The notes under the pieces were generated by a model. The model had not been told where the DNA came from, ran no database searches, and was given only the letters and a program-made list of their open reading frames with translations. A program made the translations under genes and the position numbers. A stretch of DNA of 64,000 nt from Polaromonas sp. JS666 (GTDB lineage Bacteria; Pseudomonadota; Gammaproteobacteria; Burkholderiales; Burkholderiaceae_C): assembly GCF_000013865.1 (NCBI RefSeq), contig NC_007948.1, forward strand, positions 2,232,001-2,296,000, in the 5' to 3' direction. This document shows positions 27,006-35,272 of the stretch, piece after piece; the first letter of the stretch is position 1, and the number at the start of each line of letters is the position of its first letter.

Positions 27006-27908
27006 ATGGCTAGCCTGAGCACCTGGCTTGACGCCAAACTGGCCGCAGGGTCCGTCAAGCAACATCGTCAAATTCAACCACCCGAGCTAAACACGCGGTG
27101 GCTGCAGACGCCCGCCGGCACGATTCGCGTATTTGACTCTGGTGGTGACAAGCCTTGCGTTGTCATGGCCCCCGACGGCCCGAACGTGCTTGAACATTAC
27201 CAGGGCTTGTTCGCCTTGTTGGCGCCGCAGGTGCGCGTGGTGTGTTTTGACATGCCGGGCTTTGGATTTTCAGCGCCGAGTGCAGCTTATGACCACTCGC
27301 TGGAACAAGGCGCAGCGGCCATCCTCTCGGTTCTGGATCAGCTGAATATCGCCAAAGCGACGCTGGCCTTGAGTTGTGCCAATGGGTTCTACGCGATGCG
27401 GGTGGCGCAGCGTGCGCCGCATCGTGTCGCCAGTCTTTTGCTGTCACAAACGCCATCAGTCGAAGCCATGCACCGCTGGACCGAGCGGGTCGTGCCACGG
27501 CCTTTGACGTTGCCCGTGCTGGGGCAGGCGGTGAGTTGGGTATTTCGGCAAAAAATGGCGAAGTCCTGGTACCGCATTGCATTGCCCAAGACGACCGACG
27601 GCGCACCATTTCAACAAACGGCGCGCCATGCCTTGCGCTGCGGCGGCTGCTTCAGCCTGGCTGGTGTGGTGCAAGGTTTGATACGCGAGTCCGTCAATGC
27701 CACCCAAGGTATCAGCACACCCTGCACCGTGCTGTGGGGCAGTCAAGACCGTTCGCATCGGCTGACTGACCCACTGGCTATCCTGCGCGATGCACCGCAT
27801 GCCGAGGTCGTTCGGTTTGACGGTTGCGGTCATTTTCCTGATCTGGAAAACCCGCAACTGTTCGTTCAGACGCTTTTGTCACAGATGGCCCGCTACACGC
27901 ACGCTTGA
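27006..27908 (+). CDS. Alpha/beta hydrolase with unusual nucleophile elbow
   Basis: A 300-residue alpha/beta-hydrolase-fold protein. DMPGFGFSAPSAAYDHSLEQGAAA is the usual strand-4/loop region. The elbow, normally GxSxG, reads ALSCANG (about 121-127), so the nucleophile is Ser123 or Cys124. The acid is probably Asp in WGSQDRSHRL and the base is His in DGCGHFPDLENP. The ATG at 27006 starts just before the first beta strand and fits the fold; longer in-frame extensions overlap pccB. It lies within the propionate operon between pccB and pccA. A housekeeping thioesterase role for acyl-CoA side products is a guess. Confidence 0.75.
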   Translation: MASLSTWLDAKLAAGSVKQHRQIQPPELNTRWLQTPAGTIRVFDSGGDKPCVVMAPDGPNVLEHYQGLFALLAPQVRVVCFDMPGFGFSAPSAAYDHSLEQGAAAILSVLDQLNIAKATLALSCANGFYAMRVAQRAPHRVASLLLSQTPSVEAMHRWTERVVPRPLTLPVLGQAVSWVFRQKMAKSWYRIALPKTTDGAPFQQTARHALRCGGCFSLAGVVQGLIRESVNATQGISTPCTVLWGSQDRSHRLTDPLAILRDAPHAEVVRFDGCGHFPDLENPQLFVQTLLSQMARYTHA

Positions 27909-27932
27909 AGTTGCCCGGCCCAACAACTCACC

Positions 27933-28229
27933 ATGCCCAAAGCCGAAACCGCTGCCCTCGCCAAAGTCTTGACGGACATTCCGAACATTGGCGCGTCGAT
28001 TGCGCAAGACCTGCATTCAGTCGGTATCAACACGCCGGCGGATGTGGCACACATGGACCCGCTGGCGGTGTTTGAAGCCCTGCGCACCCCCATGGGCCAT
28101 CGCCATGACCTCTGTGTACTCGATACCTTTATGGCAGCCAAAAAGTTCATGAACGGTGGTCCACGCCAACCTTGGTGGGACTTTACGGCAGAGCGCAAGG
28201 CGCTGCTGGCAAAACACGATAGGAGATAA
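27933..28229 (+). CDS. Helix-hairpin-helix protein (Cdd1/'pathogenicity locus' type)
   Basis: A 98-residue protein whose first half is a helix-hairpin-helix DNA-binding motif (LTDIPNIGASIAQDLHSVGINTPADVAHMDP, residues 13-43) and whose second half carries the conserved region HDLCVLDTFMAAKKFMNGGPRQPWWDF. This pattern belongs to the Cdd1 family sometimes annotated as mitomycin-resistance protein. It sits 2 bp before pccA and 24 bp after the alpha/beta hydrolase, so it is co-transcribed with carboxylase genes although its family suggests DNA or RNA binding. Function unknown. Confidence 0.75.
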   Translation: MPKAETAALAKVLTDIPNIGASIAQDLHSVGINTPADVAHMDPLAVFEALRTPMGHRHDLCVLDTFMAAKKFMNGGPRQPWWDFTAERKALLAKHDRR

Positions 28230-28231
28230 AC

Positions 28232-30280
28232 ATGTTTACGAAAATACTGATTGCTAACAGGGGAGAGATCGCCTGCCGCGTCATCCAGACCGCCCGCAAG
28301 ATGGGCATCAAGACCGTCGCGGTCTATTCCGATGCCGACAAGGACGCCCGCCATGTGGAGCTCGCCGACGAAGCCGTCAATATCGGCCCGGCGCCCAGCC
28401 GCGAGAGCTATCTGCAGGCCGACAAGATCATTGCGGCCTGCAAGCAGACGGGGGCGCAGGCCATACATCCCGGCTACGGCTTTTTGAGCGAGAACGCCGA
28501 GTTTTCGAAGCGGGTGGAGGAAGAGGGCCTCGTCTTCATTGGACCCAAGCACTATTCGATTGCCGCCATGGGCGACAAGATCGAATCGAAAAAGCTGGCG
28601 GGAGCCGCTGGCGTGAACTGCATTCCCGGCGTCAACGACGCCATTGAAACGGCCGAGAAGGCGGTGGAGATCGCCAGGGGCATCGGTTACCCGGTGATGA
28701 TCAAGGCCAGCGCGGGCGGCGGCGGCAAGGGTTTGCGGGTGGCCTTTAATGATAAGGAGGCGCTGGAAGGTTTTACCAGTTGCCGCAACGAGGCGCGCAG
28801 CAGCTTTGGCGACGACCGCGTTTTTATTGAAAAATTTGTTGAAGAGCCGCGGCATATTGAAATCCAGTTGCTGGGCGACAGCCACGGCAACGTGGTGTAC
28901 CTCAACGAGCGCGAGTGCTCGATCCAGCGCCGCCACCAGAAGGTCATCGAAGAGGCGCCGTCGCCCTTCATCAGCGACGCCACGCGCCGGGCCATGGGCG
29001 AGCAGGCGGTGGCGCTGGCCAAGGCGGTGAAGTACCAGAGCGCCGGCACCGTGGAGTTCGTCGTTGGCAAGGACCAGAGCTTTTACTTTCTGGAAATGAA
29101 CACCCGCCTGCAGGTGGAGCATCCGGTGACGGAGTGCATCACCGGGCTGGACCTCGTGGAGCTGATGATTCGCGTGGCAGCCGGCGAGAAACTGCCGATC
29201 GAACAAAAAGACGTTCAGCGCAATGGTTGGGCCATCGAATGCCGCATCAACGCGGAAGACCCATTCCGCAGTTTCCTTCCGAGCACCGGGCGGCTGGTGC
29301 GGTTCCAGCCGCCCAGGCAAACCATGTTTTCAGCCGACCCTTCGCAGCTTTTCGGCGTGCGGGTCGATACCGGTGTGCAGGATGGCGGCGAAATCCCGAT
29401 GTTCTATGACTCGATGATTGCCAAGCTCATCGTGCATGGCAGGGACCGGAATGACGCCATTGCCAGGATGCGCGAGGCGCTCAACGCGTTTGTGATCCGC
29501 GGCATCAGCAGCAACATCCCGTTCCAGGCGGCGCTGCTGGCGCACCCGAAGTTTGTCGCGGGGGATTTCAATACCGGATTTATCGCGGAAAACTATGGCA
29601 AAGGTTTTCGTGCCGAGGATGTGCCACATGACGACCCGGACTTCCTGGTGGCGATGGCAGCCTATGTGAATCGCCGCTTGCTAGGCCGGGCTGCGGGCAT
29701 CAGCGGCCAGCTGCCGGGCCACAGGTTGACGGTGGGGGAAGAGTTTGTGGTCATCAGCCTGGGGGCGGACGGGCAGAACAGCCCGCGTCCGGCGCTGGTT
29801 CGGGATTATCAAGCGGAGTCTGGCTCCAGCGTTGTGGAAACGGGCGACAAGTGCTATGAAATCTGTAGCGGTTGGCATCTGGGCGGCGCCCGCATCCGTG
29901 GCACGGCGAACGGCCAGCCCTTCGCGGCCCAGGTTGAGCGCGGCGTGGGCAAAAACCCGTTGGCCATCCGCATTGCGCACAACGGCACACGGCTGGATGC
30001 CCTGGTGCTGTCGCCTCGTGCCGCACAGCTTCATGCCCTGATGCCCTACAAGGCGCCTCCCGACATGAGCCGCTATGTACTGTCGCCCATGCCTGGCTTG
30101 CTGGTCGAAGTCGCCGTGCAGCCGGGGCAGAAGGTGCAGGCCGGAGAGCGCGTGGCGGTGATTGAAGCCATGAAGATGGAAAACGTGCTGTTTGCCGTGG
30201 CTGACGGCGTGGTCGGCAAGGTGCTTGCAGCCAAGGGTGAGTCGCTGGCAGTGGACCAGCCTATTGTGGAGTTCGCATGA
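28232..30280 (+). CDS. pccA: Propionyl-CoA carboxylase alpha subunit (biotin carboxylase/carrier)
   Basis: A 682-residue protein with an N-terminal biotin carboxylase (FTKILIANRGEIACRVIQTARKMGI), an ATP-grasp loop IKASAGGGGKGLRVA near residue 155-170, catalytic RNEARSSFGD and EMNTRLQVEHPVTE, and a C-terminal biotinyl domain with EAMKMEN (lysine is the biotin site) about 35 residues from the end. It supplies carboxybiotin to PccB. Length and domain order match PccA (about 665-680). An ATG with AGGAG (AGGAGATAAAC) upstream defines the start. Confidence 0.95.
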   Translation: MFTKILIANRGEIACRVIQTARKMGIKTVAVYSDADKDARHVELADEAVNIGPAPSRESYLQADKIIAACKQTGAQAIHPGYGFLSENAEFSKRVEEEGLVFIGPKHYSIAAMGDKIESKKLAGAAGVNCIPGVNDAIETAEKAVEIARGIGYPVMIKASAGGGGKGLRVAFNDKEALEGFTSCRNEARSSFGDDRVFIEKFVEEPRHIEIQLLGDSHGNVVYLNERECSIQRRHQKVIEEAPSPFISDATRRAMGEQAVALAKAVKYQSAGTVEFVVGKDQSFYFLEMNTRLQVEHPVTECITGLDLVELMIRVAAGEKLPIEQKDVQRNGWAIECRINAEDPFRSFLPSTGRLVRFQPPRQTMFSADPSQLFGVRVDTGVQDGGEIPMFYDSMIAKLIVHGRDRNDAIARMREALNAFVIRGISSNIPFQAALLAHPKFVAGDFNTGFIAENYGKGFRAEDVPHDDPDFLVAMAAYVNRRLLGRAAGISGQLPGHRLTVGEEFVVISLGADGQNSPRPALVRDYQAESGSSVVETGDKCYEICSGWHLGGARIRGTANGQPFAAQVERGVGKNPLAIRIAHNGTRLDALVLSPRAAQLHALMPYKAPPDMSRYVLSPMPGLLVEVAVQPGQKVQAGERVAVIEAMKMENVLFAVADGVVGKVLAAKGESLAVDQPIVEFA

Positions 30281-30283
30281 ATG

Positions 30284-30380
30284 TGGCCCCCACGGTCGCT
30301 CGCTTTGCGTAGCTTCCTGCCCCCCGAGGGGGCCACTGCGCCTGCGGCCCGGCGAAGCCGGTTCCGCGGCCCTTGCTTGG
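30284..30380. repeat. Dispersed C/G-rich repeat, copy A
   Basis: Just after pccA lies TGGCCCCCAC, about 23 variable bases, then CTGCCCCCCGAGGGGG and a GCGGCCCG...CGGCCC tail. The same order of blocks, at almost the same length, occurs inside moaE at 59873-59970, and a related version occurs before thrC. The arms GGCCCCC and GGGGGCC can pair. This appears to be a family of dispersed palindromic repeats. It fills most of the pccA-VOC gap. Confidence 0.7.
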
Positions 30381-30447
30381 ATAAGACCGCCCGCGCCTGT
30401 CACCTCGGGTTGATCGGTGGCGATGATTGTTCGTTGAGGAAAATAAT

Positions 30448-30918
30448 ATGACGCGTCCCTTTAAAGTGCTGGGCATCCAGCAAATCGCCATAGGCGCAAC
30501 CAGCAAGGAGCGTCTGCGCACCTTGTGGGTGGACATGCTGGGCCTGGAAGTCACAGGCAATTTCGTCAGCGAACGCGAGAATGTCGACGAAGACATTTGC
30601 GCCATCGGCAGCGGCCCCTTCAAGGTCGAGGTGGATCTGATGCAACCACTGGACGTGGAGAAAAAGCCGGCCGTGCACACCACACCGCTCAATCACGTCG
30701 GGCTCTGGATTGACGATTTGCCCAAGGCGGTGGAATGGCTGACGGCGCAGGGCGTACGTTTTGCCCCCGGTGGCATACGCAAAGGGGCCGCCGGCTTTGA
30801 CATCTGCTTCCTGCATCCGAAATCAAGCGACGAGTTTCCCATCTCCGGGGAGGGCGTACTGATCGAGATGGTGCAGGCGCCGCCGGAAGTCATCAAGGCC
30901 TTTGCCGCTATGGGCTGA
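30448..30918 (+). CDS. VOC-family protein, possible methylmalonyl-CoA epimerase
   Basis: A 156-residue two-module vicinal-oxygen-chelate protein (glyoxalase/epimerase fold). Module 1 starts [11 protein letters not shown], and module 2 starts [25 protein letters not shown]. Probable metal ligands are Gln12 (His in typical epimerases), Glu in VEVDLMQP, His in LNHVG and Glu in [10 protein letters not shown]. The ATG at 30448 follows TGAGGAAA. Its place after mcm-meaB-pccBA makes methylmalonyl-CoA epimerase attractive, because this step is needed between PccAB and the mutase and no other epimerase is visible here. A lactoylglutathione-lyase-like enzyme is the alternative. Confidence 0.72.
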   Translation: MTRPFKVLGIQQIAIGATSKERLRTLWVDMLGLEVTGNFVSERENVDEDICAIGSGPFKVEVDLMQPLDVEKKPAVHTTPLNHVGLWIDDLPKAVEWLTAQGVRFAPGGIRKGAAGFDICFLHPKSSDEFPISGEGVLIEMVQAPPEVIKAFAAMG

Positions 30919-31007
30919 ACAGCCCCCATGCCGGCGGGCGGATCGGGCGGGCGGCACAATACAAGCTGCCTTTCTTACAAAAACCGATTCGTCTGGAGCA
31001 TCGTTTC

Positions 31008-32045
31008 ATGGACCTGAGCCGCTTTCCTCGTCGCCGTTACACCCAGGGGCCGACCCCGCTGGAGTTCCTGCCCCACTTCACTGAAGCACTCCGCGCCACC
31101 TGCCCCGAGGGCAGCGGCCCCAATATCTGGATCAAACGCGACGACATGCTGGGCCTGACGCCCGGCGGCAACAAGACGCGCAAGCTGGAGTTCCTGGCTG
31201 CTGACGCACTGGCCCAGGGTGCCGACACGCTGATAACCTGCGGCGCGCCACAGTCCAACCACTGCCGCGCCACACTGTGCGCGGCCATCAAGGAAGGGCT
31301 CAAATGCCGCTTCGTGATTGAAGAACGGGTGCCCAACAGCTACCGGGAAAATGCCAGCGGCAACAACTTTCTTTTCCGCCTGCTGGGCGTCGAGGCCATC
31401 ACCGTCGTGCCTGCGGGCACCAACATGATGGAGGCCATGCAGAAAGTCGCCGCCGACCTGGCCAAAGAAGGCCGCAAGGGCTACATCGTGCCGGGCGGTG
31501 GTTCCAACGCCATTGGCGGTCTGGGTTATGTGGCCTGCGCGCAGGAGCTGCAGCAGCAGTTTTTCGAGCAGGGCGTGCAGATCGACAAGATCGTCGTGGG
31601 CTCGGGCAGCTCGGGCACGCACGGTGGCCTGCTGGCCGGCTTCCTGGGCAACCACATCCATATTCCCCTGATCGGCATTGGTGTGAGCCGCGACCCGGTG
31701 GACCAGGATCCCCTCGTGCACAAGGAGGCCCAGGCCGTGGCCGACCTGCTGGGCCTGAATATGACCATTCCGCGCGAAGCGGTCGTGAGCTATGGCGACT
31801 GGTGGAGGCCCAAGTATTCGGTACCCAACCAGGCCATGGTCGAAGCCGTGCAGATGCTGGCGCGCACCGAGGCCATTCTGCTGGACCCGGTGTACACCGG
31901 CAAGATCATGGCCGGGCTGATCGGACTGGCGCGCAAAGGCCATTTCCGCCGTGATGAAAACGTGCTGTTCATTCACACCGGAGGGGCACCGTCGCTGCAT
32001 GCCTACGAAGCCGAGGTGCTGGGCCTGACCGAGCTGCCGGCCTGA
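31008..32045 (+). CDS. D-cysteine desulfhydrase / ACC deaminase-family PLP enzyme
   Basis: A 345-residue fold-type II PLP enzyme. The PLP lysine lies in TPGGNKTRKLEF (about residues 44-55). The substrate loop is TCGAPQSNHCRA, and the phosphate-binding GSGSSGTHGGL is at about 198-208. These features place it with D-cysteine desulfhydrases, L-cysteate sulfo-lyases and 1-aminocyclopropane-1-carboxylate deaminases, which cannot be separated by eye. It would release pyruvate, ammonia and sulfide or sulfite. It is a stand-alone gene. Confidence 0.83.
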   Translation: MDLSRFPRRRYTQGPTPLEFLPHFTEALRATCPEGSGPNIWIKRDDMLGLTPGGNKTRKLEFLAADALAQGADTLITCGAPQSNHCRATLCAAIKEGLKCRFVIEERVPNSYRENASGNNFLFRLLGVEAITVVPAGTNMMEAMQKVAADLAKEGRKGYIVPGGGSNAIGGLGYVACAQELQQQFFEQGVQIDKIVVGSGSSGTHGGLLAGFLGNHIHIPLIGIGVSRDPVDQDPLVHKEAQAVADLLGLNMTIPREAVVSYGDWWRPKYSVPNQAMVEAVQMLARTEAILLDPVYTGKIMAGLIGLARKGHFRRDENVLFIHTGGAPSLHAYEAEVLGLTELPA

Positions 32046-32062
32046 CCGTTTGCAGGACGGAG

Positions 32063-32080
32063 CCCGGGGCGAGCCCCGGG
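32063..32080. terminator. Hairpin between convergent genes
   Basis: A perfect CCCGGGGC-GA-GCCCCGGG hairpin lies between the desulfhydrase gene and the RnfB-like gene. It is GC-rich and lacks a strong T-tract, so it may be a weak or Rho-aided terminator. Confidence 0.45.
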
Positions 32081-32095
32081 TAGCCGGTCTTTCTG

Positions 32096-32761
32096 TCAGG
32101 GCTTGTGTTGGCGTTGTGCCCGGGCGCGGGCCAGCGCCGCTTCAATCACCGCGCGCTTTCGCTCCACGATGGCTGTGTCTGATTCGGAGCGGGCAGGCCG
32201 GCCTATCACCGGGAGGTCTGCTTTCTTCTCCGGGTCTGCAGGTTTTTTAGCTTGCCGAGTCCCATCTTTTTCCAGTCGAATGCTATGAAAAGTATAGCGA
32301 TGGAGGGCTGTGTCGGCAGCTTCCTGAGACCAGGCACTCCAGCCGGTGCGCGTGCCCGAGACATTTTCGAGGCTGATGCAGTCAACCGGACACACGGGGA
32401 TGCAGAGCTCGCAGCCTGTGCAGTAAGGCTCAATCACGGTGTGCATCATCTTGTTGCTGCCCACAATGGCATCGGTCGGGCAGGCCTTGATGCACAGCGT
32501 GCAGCCTATGCACCAGGCTTCGTCGATGATGGCCACCCCGCGCGGGCCTTCGGTGCCGTTGGCCGGGTTCAGTGGCAGCACGGGCAAGCCGGTGATGTCT
32601 GCCAGCCGCTGGATACCCTCCGCGCCGCCCGGGGGGCACTGGTTGATGGCGGCGTCACCATGGGCAATGGCCTGTGCGTAGGCCGCGCAGTCAGGATAGC
32701 CGCAACGGGTGCATTGCGTCTGCGGCAAGGCAGCGTGGAGGCGTGCAGTTAAATCGTTCAT
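32096..32761 (-). CDS. rnfB: RnfB/RsxB-like iron-sulfur protein
   Basis: A 221-residue electron-transfer protein. The N-terminal Fes-type motif has Cys17, Cys20, Cys25 and Cys42 (CTRCGYPDC ... NQCPPGG). Two 4Fe-4S ferredoxin motifs follow: CIGCTLCIKACP at about 84-95 and CTGCELCIPVCP at about 114-125. Unlike RnfB of complete Rnf complexes it lacks an obvious N-terminal membrane helix, and no rnfACDGE genes are adjacent. This solitary form is common in betaproteobacteria. The charged C-terminal tail (about 50 residues, Lys/Arg/Ala-rich) is of unknown function. Confidence 0.87.
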   Translation of the reverse strand: MNDLTARLHAALPQTQCTRCGYPDCAAYAQAIAHGDAAINQCPPGGAEGIQRLADITGLPVLPLNPANGTEGPRGVAIIDEAWCIGCTLCIKACPTDAIVGSNKMMHTVIEPYCTGCELCIPVCPVDCISLENVSGTRTGWSAWSQEAADTALHRYTFHSIRLEKDGTRQAKKPADPEKKADLPVIGRPARSESDTAIVERKRAVIEAALARARAQRQHKP

Positions 32762-32834
32762 GGGGAGTTTGCAGCGGCCGGTGATGATAAGCCGTCGTTG
32801 AGGCCGGCGCGCGAATTGGTTCAGGAATGTCGGG

Positions 32835-33401
32835 CTACTGCTGCGCCGGAAGGGAAATCACGCGTTGGCCGTCGGGCATGGTTTTGACCTGTGCCGGCTT
32901 GACGGTCTTTTTCGTTTTGCCGACTTGCACCGGGATGGCCAGCGCTTCAGCCATGCCACCGGAGCGCAGGTAGACATGGATGTAGTGCAGCCCTTCGCCT
33001 TGCGGCACCAGGTCCAGCACATAGTCCGCGGACGGCACTGTTTGCACCGCATGACCCCCCGGCAGTTTGCTGCCCAGGCGCAGGCCACCGCTGGGTGCCA
33101 GTTCGATTGTCAGTGGCGGCCCTGAGAAAGGGCGCTGCACGCTCAGGCGCACCTGGCTCCGACCGCCCACGGCAGGACTGTCGACCGTATAGCGGATGCG
33201 AACGCCCATGCTGGTTTTGGCAGTACGCGCCAGCCCGGTGATGGCCTGTGCCGGCTTCCTGGCGCCTGGCTGTTGGGCCGGCGTGGACTGGTCGGCTGCG
33301 ATGCCGCCATTGGCGAGGGCCGGTGAGGACAACATGCAAGCCAGTACACAGAGCGGTATGAAGGGGGAAAGCAACTGGCTATTTTTCATGGCGAATTTCA
33401 T
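32835..33401 (-). CDS. Predicted secreted protein of unknown function
   Basis: The product is 188 residues. The ATG at 33401 has AGGAG 7 bp upstream. Residues 1-30 form a signal peptide (LLSPFIPLCVLACMLSSPALA) with a cleavage site near ALA-N. The mature part is rich in beta-strand patterns (RSQVRLSVQRPFSGPPLTIELAPSGGLRLGS ... YVLDLVPQGEGLHYIHVYLRSGG) resembling an immunoglobulin-like or cupredoxin-like sandwich, with no Cys or His cluster. It lies 28 bp downstream of a metalloprotease-like lipoprotein gene on the same strand, so the two are probably co-expressed in the envelope. Confidence 0.6.
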   Translation of the reverse strand: MKFAMKNSQLLSPFIPLCVLACMLSSPALANGGIAADQSTPAQQPGARKPAQAITGLARTAKTSMGVRIRYTVDSPAVGGRSQVRLSVQRPFSGPPLTIELAPSGGLRLGSKLPGGHAVQTVPSADYVLDLVPQGEGLHYIHVYLRSGGMAEALAIPVQVGKTKKTVKPAQVKTMPDGQRVISLPAQQ

Positions 33402-33429
33402 GGTGAACTCCTGGTCCACGGCGTCATGG

Positions 33430-35067
33430 TCACTGGACCGTCAGGCTGAAGCAGGCGCTGGTATTGCCGCCGCTGGACGTCGGCCGGAAAAGCCGGAAAT
33501 CGGTGATGGCCAGTACGTAGTCACCGGCCGGCAGACTCCAGCTCGCCGTTTCTGAATTTGACACGATCCCATTGGCCTCAAACAGTCGGCCCGCGTTGTT
33601 GTGCAGGACGAAATCAGGATCGCTCACATTGGTGGTGCTGCTGCTTTGCGTGACCGTGAAGGTGCGGTTGCCGGCCGGCAGCGTCAGTCGGACGTGGCGA
33701 TATTCACCGGCCTTGTTGGCGTCAAGGTAGGGATCGACCGCATTGTCCACACACACATTGGTGAGGGCGGTATTGAGCGAGCCATAGGTCAGGTAGATCG
33801 GATTGATGTTGGCAATCGCCGGATTGCCGAAATTGGTCTCATTGTCGGCATAGGGCGTAGCGGGTAGAGCGATGCTCTGCGTGGCCAGAATGCTGGCGAC
33901 GAGGGCGTTGTTGGATGTGTCGTTGGCAAGCGCCCGGGCAAATGAGTGGATGCTGGAGAGGGCCGCTGAAACCGTCAGGCCCGTCTTCAGGGTGCTCCAG
34001 ACCTGGCTGAAGCCAATCGACGCGTGGTTGCTGAAATCCCAGAATATTTTCTCCACGCTGTGTTCCCTGAACCAGCCCGGGTTGGTGCTTTCGCCGACGG
34101 ACACATTGAAGCTGCCGCCGCTGGCCTGGCTCGGCCCGATGGTGTCTGAGTAAATCGGGTTGTTGAGCGCAATGCCCGACCAGCCATTGCTCCAGCCTTC
34201 CGAAAATGCCACCCGCAGGTCAAGCAGGTCGTCCGGGCCGCCATGCAGGCCACCCACCGAGTCGTCGCGCGCGAAGGCTTCCTGCAGGTAGTGCCCGAGT
34301 TCATGCGCCACCACATGCCTGTCGTATTCGTCGGTGTCGTTGTCGGCAAATCCCAGGAAATAGAGGTTGCGGATCACCGTGCCACCGCTTGTTGTACGCT
34401 GGTAAAAAGACGTTCCTATTTGCCCCAATGCAATATCAATATCGCCACCTGACGCAATATTGTTGGGACTCCAGTTCGCATTCAATTTGGGAAAGCTGAC
34501 GGCCGGATCTACCGAGATGATTTTCTGGGCGGCCTGGTAAATCGTATCCAGAATCGCGAACGGCCCGGCGGCACGTTCGGCGTCGATGTAGGTGCTGCCA
34601 TTCCAGCCTGAAGCTGCGTTGAGGTTTTGGGTCAAGGCGGGGGTGACGCCGGTGACAAAGGGGGCACCGTCAATGGCCCATTGCGCACCGGCACTGGTGT
34701 TGTCGATCACCGATATGTCGGCCGCGTTGCTGCCGATCGCCTTCATCGCGGCTTTGGCACGGATAAATGCCGTTCGTCCCGCTGGCAGGGTCAGGGTGTA
34801 ATCGCCTGCGGCATTGGTACTGACTGTGGCCAGGACTGACTGGGCGGCTGTGTCGACCGCTTCAACCACGACAGAACGCGCAGGCCGGCGGGCCGTGTTG
34901 TCATAGTCGAGCCGCGGCAGCGCGCCGGTGAGTGCGACGGGCACAAAATCGAAGGTGACCTTGCCGCTGACCACCGTCGGGCCGCCGGTGCCGGAGGACC
35001 CGCCGCCGCCGCCGCCGCAGGCAGCCAGCAGGAAACACAGCACACAGGCACCCGCCAGTTGTCGCAT
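33430..35067 (-). CDS. Predicted zinc-metalloprotease lipoprotein (HExxH)
   Basis: The product is about 545 residues. The chosen ATG (35067) has GAGGA upstream and gives a clean lipoprotein signal ending in LLAAC (Cys17) followed by a Gly-rich spacer. Residues about 30-105 look like a carboxypeptidase-regulatory-type beta domain (GDYTLTLPAGRTAFIRAKA). The protease core holds VVAHELGHYLQEAF (His255, Glu256, His259) and, 31 residues later, FSEGWSNGWSG with Glu290 as a likely third ligand, giving a gluzincin arrangement. The C-terminal 110 residues resemble a bacterial pre-peptidase domain (GEYRHVRLTLPAGNRTFTVTQSS). I recognise no named family. Peptidase activity is predicted from the motif. Confidence 0.72.
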   Translation of the reverse strand: MRQLAGACVLCFLLAACGGGGGGSSGTGGPTVVSGKVTFDFVPVALTGALPRLDYDNTARRPARSVVVEAVDTAAQSVLATVSTNAAGDYTLTLPAGRTAFIRAKAAMKAIGSNAADISVIDNTSAGAQWAIDGAPFVTGVTPALTQNLNAASGWNGSTYIDAERAAGPFAILDTIYQAAQKIISVDPAVSFPKLNANWSPNNIASGGDIDIALGQIGTSFYQRTTSGGTVIRNLYFLGFADNDTDEYDRHVVAHELGHYLQEAFARDDSVGGLHGGPDDLLDLRVAFSEGWSNGWSGIALNNPIYSDTIGPSQASGGSFNVSVGESTNPGWFREHSVEKIFWDFSNHASIGFSQVWSTLKTGLTVSAALSSIHSFARALANDTSNNALVASILATQSIALPATPYADNETNFGNPAIANINPIYLTYGSLNTALTNVCVDNAVDPYLDANKAGEYRHVRLTLPAGNRTFTVTQSSSTTNVSDPDFVLHNNAGRLFEANGIVSNSETASWSLPAGDYVLAITDFRLFRPTSSGGNTSACFSLTVQ

Positions 35068-35272
35068 TTTTTCTCGTCCTCGAACGAAGTATTCACAGGC
35101 GCCACGACAAGCTTCGCCGTCATGGCGCGACCCGTCATGCCGGGGCCTCATGCCATCCACTGTTTAAGCGGCCCGGCGGGCATTGCGTGAACCCAATCCT
35201 TGACCCATGCCCGCACCGGCAACCGCTACCCAGGTTTAGGGTGATGCGGCTCCGTAAAGTTCAACCACCAGC

